From: CAYUNT01 sp964446285
Lineage (GTDB): Bacteria; Sumerlaeota; Sumerlaeia; SLMS01; CAYUNT01
DNA length: 25,562 nt
Direction of reading: 5' to 3'
Assembly (NCBI GenBank): GCA_964446285.1
Contig: CAYUNT010000046.1
Span: 1-25,562, forward strand
The number at the start of each line of letters is the position of its first letter. Position 1 is the stretch's first letter. Under the pieces are notes generated by a model that was not told where the DNA came from, did not search any database, and worked only from the letters and a program-made list of their open reading frames with translations. A program made the translations under genes and the position numbers. Below are positions 22,106-25,562 of this stretch, in pieces.

Positions 22106-22930
22106 CTAGAACATCATCCAATCTTCAACCGGCGCAGGTGAATTCCCCCACGCCTCGATTTCTTTGATGATCGTATTGTTGTTGCCCGACCAGTCGCGCT
22201 CAGTGAATACGCCCGTGCCGAATGCGCCGCATCCGAAGAACGAGAGCTTCAGCAAGGCGACATTGCCAGCGATTGTTCCGCCGGTTGTGTTATAGAGACG
22301 GCCATAGCCGATGCCCGATTCGCCCGTGGCACCCGGAGGATCACCAGGAACGCCATTGCGGAAACGCGGAGCCACCGTCTCGAAATCGGTTCCATTGTGC
22401 GAAACCTCAACCAGGGCGTCGAAACGCGCGCGGTTGCCGCTGTCGCCCTGATGCCCAACCCAGATTCGGAGTTCTTTGATATCCACGGCAGGGCTGAAGG
22501 AGTATTGTATGACGGTCTTCGGCAGAACGGGGCCGACGCGCGAACCACCCGGCGTATTGTCATCCTCGCAAAGCGCAACCAGGGTATTGGGAATTTTGTT
22601 GGGGTCGCTGCCCCAGTCGCCCGAGTTCTCATACGTCCCGTTGGTCATTGTCACTTTGAAGGTGTTGTCCGTAATCGAGTCCGGACCAGTTCCGGTCACA
22701 GTGGCAAAGACATTGTGCCACGAGCCGCTGACGAGCGTATGCGCTTTTCCAGACAGAAGGTTTGTGGTTCCTGCGGGGCCGTTGCTGTTGAGCGCCGGAA
22801 GGTGGGAGAATGGAGTATTATACACCGTAGCGGCCGGGCCGGTAACAAACAGCGTTTGCGTGGTAACTTCCGCAAATCCGAGAGTGGCAAAAGCTGCCAC
22901 AAGCACTGCGCAAATCAAGAGATGGCGCAT
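22106..22930 (-). CDS. Secreted protein of unknown function
   Basis: The product is 274 aa. An N-terminal signal peptide (MRHLLICAVLVAAFATLGFA, cleavage after GFA) is followed by a Thr/Gly/Asn/Ser-rich mature chain without membrane segments. The stretch SPAVDIKELRIWVGHQGDSG and then FDALVEVSHNGTDFETVAPR looks like a beta-sandwich of the discoidin/carbohydrate-binding type; this is an impression, not a recognised family. The C-terminus PAPVEDWMMF lacks a PEP-CTERM or LPXTG sorting signal. AAAGGA precedes ATG 22930. The gene has its own terminator, so it is monocistronic, and shares a lower G+C content with the next secreted gene. Confidence 0.75.
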   Translation of the reverse strand: MRHLLICAVLVAAFATLGFAEVTTQTLFVTGPAATVYNTPFSHLPALNSNGPAGTTNLLSGKAHTLVSGSWHNVFATVTGTGPDSITDNTFKVTMTNGTYENSGDWGSDPNKIPNTLVALCEDDNTPGGSRVGPVLPKTVIQYSFSPAVDIKELRIWVGHQGDSGNRARFDALVEVSHNGTDFETVAPRFRNGVPGDPPGATGESGIGYGRLYNTTGGTIAGNVALLKLSFFGCGAFGTGVFTERDWSGNNNTIIKEIEAWGNSPAPVEDWMMF

Positions 22931-23343
22931 GATAGTTATTCCTTTCGTTTATTGGATTATTTCAGGCGGCTTTTTATCCAAGGACGCTTCAGTTCGAAAT
23001 ACTGTCCCCATGCCAGCCGCCAATGCATATAACCTTGCCAATTGGAGCGCACAAGCGCCTATTCTGGCTGGCCACCTCCTACTCTTTAGCGGATATAGCA
23101 AATCGCGGTATCGGAAACATCTTCGGGAAGCGACAAAAAAACCTTGCTTCCCTATCCGAATGGCAGGAGACACGAAAACGGTTGCTGAAGTCAAACGAAA
23201 AATGACTAGGAAAGCAGAAAAGCCTAATAAATAAAAAATCTCTTGGCCAAGCGCAAGCGCTTGCATTTCAACTACAATAGATATGCCGAATCCATTGAAA
23301 ATAGCATCCTATTCGCAGCTGTAATGTCCAATTTGCAGTAGCT
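22931..23343. other. A+T-rich spacer upstream of the 22106-22930 gene
   Basis: About 410 bp without a convincing gene; short frames on both strands overlap one another and lack ribosome sites. A perfect 12-bp palindrome GCAAGCGCTTGC lies at 23253-23264, possibly an operator. It also lies downstream of the plsC-like gene, but no clear terminator for that gene is visible. Confidence 0.45.
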
Positions 23344-24246
23344 TTATTCAGTGTTCTCCGCTGCGCCGCCGCTTGCGCCCTCTGCGCCGCCATCCCCGCC
23401 GCGGTTCAAGGCGAAAATCCGGGCGGCTTCCTCCGCAGTGGCGGCGCGCAATCCGCTCAGGGCCACCACTCGGTTGTGCGCCTTGGCGGTTAGGGCCTTG
23501 CGTTCGTTTCCGTCGGGCGAAATCGGCGCGTCAAACGTCACTTCGGCCTCGATTCCGCCCAGACCGAACAGGCGGAACAGATGCGAGACGAATTGATGGT
23601 CCTTCCAATAAGCCACATCCTCGGCGATCTCGACGCCCGGCCGCGCCGCACGCCACCGGATGGCCGCGGGAACCACGGGCGCGCGCGCCGCCACGGCTGC
23701 CTGAAGCAGCGCCCCGCGGAATGGCAGCACGCAATCGCCGCCCGTCGAGGTCCCCTCAAGGAATACGCAAACCGACTGCCCGTGGCGCAGGCGCTCTTCG
23801 ACCTCGGCCGTTACGCTCGAAAGGTCGCGCGTTCGCCGCCGCGTCACTGCCGGATGGCTTGAGGACCGAATCAGCGTTCCGATAAAGGGCCACTGGCGGA
23901 TTTCCGTCGTGGTAATGAAAAACACTGGCGTCGTGGCGCCCATCGCCAAAACGTCGCAGTATCCGATATGATTGGGCGTGATGACCGATCCGGGCGGCGG
24001 CGGCGCGCCGCGCTGGCGCAGGCGGAATCCTATCAGGCGCGAGACATACGCCGCCCAGCGACGCGTCCAGCGCGTGCAGATTTCGTATTGGACGGCCGGA
24101 TCGCGGCGCCCGAACAGCCGCGCCAGCAGGAACAAGGTAAGGATTGTTATTGTTCCGGCGAAAAACAAAACGAGGCGCGCCGAGGCCAGAAGGGGGTTCG
24201 ATCGCGCCCTGTGTTTTGCTGCGGAATCAGACGGCTTCAAATCCAT
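23344..24246 (-). CDS. PlsC-type lysophospholipid acyltransferase (probable OlsA)
   Basis: The 300-aa product has one membrane segment (about residues 23-43) followed by an acyltransferase domain. The catalytic motif is NHIGYCD (His93, Asp98) and the substrate-binding motif is FLEGTSTGG (residues 162-170, usually FPEGT). These enzymes transfer an acyl chain from acyl-ACP or acyl-CoA to a lyso-lipid at the inner membrane. The upstream OlsB-like gene on the same strand suggests it acylates lyso-ornithine lipid (OlsA role) instead of, or as well as, lysophosphatidic acid; this is inference from context. The C-terminal ~45 residues are Ala/Gly-rich. ATG 24246 has no clear Shine-Dalgarno. A Family C palindrome separates the two genes. 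Confidence 0.88.
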   Translation of the reverse strand: MDLKPSDSAAKHRARSNPLLASARLVLFFAGTITILTLFLLARLFGRRDPAVQYEICTRWTRRWAAYVSRLIGFRLRQRGAPPPPGSVITPNHIGYCDVLAMGATTPVFFITTTEIRQWPFIGTLIRSSSHPAVTRRRTRDLSSVTAEVEERLRHGQSVCVFLEGTSTGGDCVLPFRGALLQAAVAARAPVVPAAIRWRAARPGVEIAEDVAYWKDHQFVSHLFRLFGLGGIEAEVTFDAPISPDGNERKALTAKAHNRVVALSGLRAATAEEAARIFALNRGGDGGAEGASGGAAENTE

Positions 24247-24270
24247 AGGAACATTGCATCGGCGGGAATT

Positions 24271-24369
24271 TCACTACAAAGCCATAAAGACACAAGGAAG
24301 TGATTTTTTCCCAAAGGCCAAGGCAATTCATCTCCACATATTCTTTGTGCCTTGGCGCCTTTGTGGTGA
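24271..24369. repeat. Family C palindrome between the olsB-like and plsC-like genes
   Basis: The left arm TCACTACAAAGCCATAAAGA (24271 on) and the right arm ending CTTTGTGGTGA (24369) pair at about 20 of 27 positions. It is the most diverged copy seen. It ends 10 bp from the olsB-like stop. It lies within a same-strand pair and not between convergent genes, so it could reduce expression of the downstream acyltransferase. Confidence 0.7.
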
Positions 24370-24379
24370 TATATATGAT

Positions 24380-25231
24380 TCAGACCAGGACGTTCAGGCT
24401 CGAGTAATTTACGTCCTTTTCGCCGTCCAGCAGGACCAGGAAATCCACAGTTCCGAACTCGCGGTCAATGGCGGGTTCGGAGATTACCTTGCTGCCCAGG
24501 CGCATATAGGCGTTGAACAGTTTGGGGATTTTTTCGAGTTCGCCCTTGAGAGCCGGATCGGATTCGCGCTCCGCCGGGCCGCAAGTATATTCGGGCATTG
24601 CGCGCAGCCAGAGTTCGGGATGGACGTAACCCTTCGCGCGCAAGGTTCGCAAGGCCCTCCATCCTTCATCCGGGTCCTGCGACGTGAGTGAACAGCATCC
24701 GAAAAGATAACGCTGTTCGTATATCTTCATAAACGCGCCAATGCCCGCCCATAGCAGGAGCACCGTGGCCGGCGAACGATGGTCCAGCGCGATGCAGGCG
24801 CGTCCGCATTCGACCGCTCTGGGGAAAAGAGGACGCAGCGGGGCAAGATCGAACTCGCGGGCGGAGTAGATGCCACTGTGCGCCAGCGCCCATTGCACCG
24901 TCTGAAGGCGGTAAGTGCCCACCACCGCGCCCGTCGAACGCTCGACCATGACCAGGTGGGTCATCTGCGTGTCGAATTCGTCGCGGTCCAGGCCCGTGCA
25001 ATGCGATTCGGGCAGCCCCTCGTTCAGTTCGATATTGAAAATCTCATAGCGAAGCCGCAGCGCCATTTCGAGGCAGCGGTCCGAACACGCGAATCCGACC
25101 AGATAGCGGGAACTCTTTTGTCCGGGAGCCGTCAGGAGGTCCACCTGGTTCCAGAACCCGCGCAAATCCCCCGCCTCCTGCAAGTCGCGGCAGGCAAGCG
25201 CTCCTTGGGCTGTCTGAACCATCTCGGTCAT
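24380..25231 (-). CDS. OlsB-like GNAT N-acyltransferase (ornithine lipid synthesis)
   Basis: The 283-aa product matches the OlsB/'putative hemolysin' family (COG3176). OlsB attaches a 3-hydroxyacyl chain from acyl-ACP to the alpha-amino group of ornithine, giving lyso-ornithine lipid. Visible signatures are RYEIFNIELNEGL (61-73), DRDEFD followed by HLVMV (82-95), GAVVGTYRL (101-109), YSAREFDL (122-129) and ECGRACIALDHR (141-152), then YLFGCCSL. Length is in the family range. ATG 25231 is chosen; ATG 25222 is possible and neither has a strong ribosome site. With the adjacent PlsC-like gene it would form a two-step ornithine-lipid pathway, giving a phosphorus-free membrane lipid. Other N-acyl amino acid products are possible. 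Confidence 0.85.
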   Translation of the reverse strand: MTEMVQTAQGALACRDLQEAGDLRGFWNQVDLLTAPGQKSSRYLVGFACSDRCLEMALRLRYEIFNIELNEGLPESHCTGLDRDEFDTQMTHLVMVERSTGAVVGTYRLQTVQWALAHSGIYSAREFDLAPLRPLFPRAVECGRACIALDHRSPATVLLLWAGIGAFMKIYEQRYLFGCCSLTSQDPDEGWRALRTLRAKGYVHPELWLRAMPEYTCGPAERESDPALKGELEKIPKLFNAYMRLGSKVISEPAIDREFGTVDFLVLLDGEKDVNYSSLNVLV

Positions 25232-25562
25232 TGCATATTCTCGATTTCGCCGCGCCAGAGATTCGAGGCCGAAGAAAAAGGGATATATTTGCCGCTCCGG
25301 GGAGGCACAGAGCCTCTTTCCCTCTCTTCCAAGCCTTGGACACTATCCGCTGTCCTGTCTCCCAACAAGTGAAATGTCTTGGATGAGCGGGCGCGGAGGA
25401 TAAAATTTTTTCAAATCCCGGGGGCTTGTTCGGACGTTTCGGGGACAGCCCAAGCCGCTCTTCCTTCCGTCATCCGATCCCCCTTCCGTCATCCGATCCC
25501 CCATCCGTGCGCTCCAAGACGCGACATAGCTTCTTTGCCGCTCACTCCCCCCCGTTCACCGC
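25232..25562. other. Spacer at the window edge with short repeats
   Basis: No gene was recognised. The 12-mer CACTATCCGCTG (25341-25352) is shared with 15446-15457. A tandem 19-mer occurs at 25463-25500. A promoter for the olsB-like gene should lie here on the minus strand, but no good hexamer pair stands out. Confidence 0.45.
25463..25500. repeat. Tandem 19-mer, two perfect copies
   Basis: CCTTCCGTCATCCGATCCC occurs at 25463-25481 and 25482-25500 without mismatch, followed by a partial third copy (CCATCCGTGC). Confidence 0.9.

Noticed and set aside
22949..23266. A 105-codon minus-strand frame in the spacer
   Set aside because: No ribosome site, no family resemblance, overlaps equally long frames on the other strand.

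Overview
This 25.6 kb window is chromosomal DNA from a G+C-rich, probably Gram-negative (diderm) bacterium. Most genes are ordinary housekeeping genes separated by repeat-filled spacers. The diderm reading rests on an ornithine-lipid acyltransferase pair, a Wzx-type flippase and several exported proteins. The phylum cannot be fixed from the sequence alone. An archaeal-type phosphoglycerate mutase, a glycine-rich RRM protein, exported proteins opening with a 'DGxxxxGxI' motif, and abundant palindromic intergenic repeats would suit a Planctomycetota/Verrucomicrobiota/Sumerlaeota-like environmental lineage. No rRNA, tRNA, CRISPR array, transposase or phage integrase was found.

Layout. Bases 1-945 are lower in G+C and hold no recognisable gene. 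A GT4 glycosyltransferase (+) and a polysaccharide flippase (-) converge at 2.3-2.4 kb. A small RRM RNA-binding protein (-) and alaS (+) diverge from a repeat-bearing spacer. alaS converges on ilvN/ilvH (-). A four-gene plus-strand operon follows: gcvPB, Zn-ribbon protein, coaBC, and a STAS-domain protein. It meets an SDR gene (-) and apgM (-). Next comes a minus-strand pair of unknown envelope proteins (17.0-19.6 kb). Two secreted proteins of visibly lower G+C follow (20.1-22.9 kb), each with a classical intrinsic terminator. Last is an olsB-like/olsA-like pair (23.3-25.2 kb).

The most unusual aspect is the repeats. At least four families are visible. Family A is a GGGATCGCGAGGCTC-type hairpin unit found in spacers at 5.0 and 9.5 kb. 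Family B is a palindromic array of 9-mers (GGGACCTAT-like). Family C is a set of long ACCACGAA/ACCACAAAG palindromes placed next to stop codons. Family D is a 124-bp MITE-like element with 16-bp terminal inverted repeats. Three observations stand out. Family A occurs in frame inside alaS, with two differences that compensate in the hairpin. Family B occurs in frame in the linker between the two enzymes of CoaBC. Family D sits inside a Family C palindrome and is flanked by a 10-11 bp direct repeat that looks like a target-site duplication. Possible RNA-level regulators lie in the leader of ilvN (a strong terminator hairpin about 160 nt upstream) and in the leader of the 20.1-21.9 kb gene (a hairpin whose loop can pair with the Shine-Dalgarno region).
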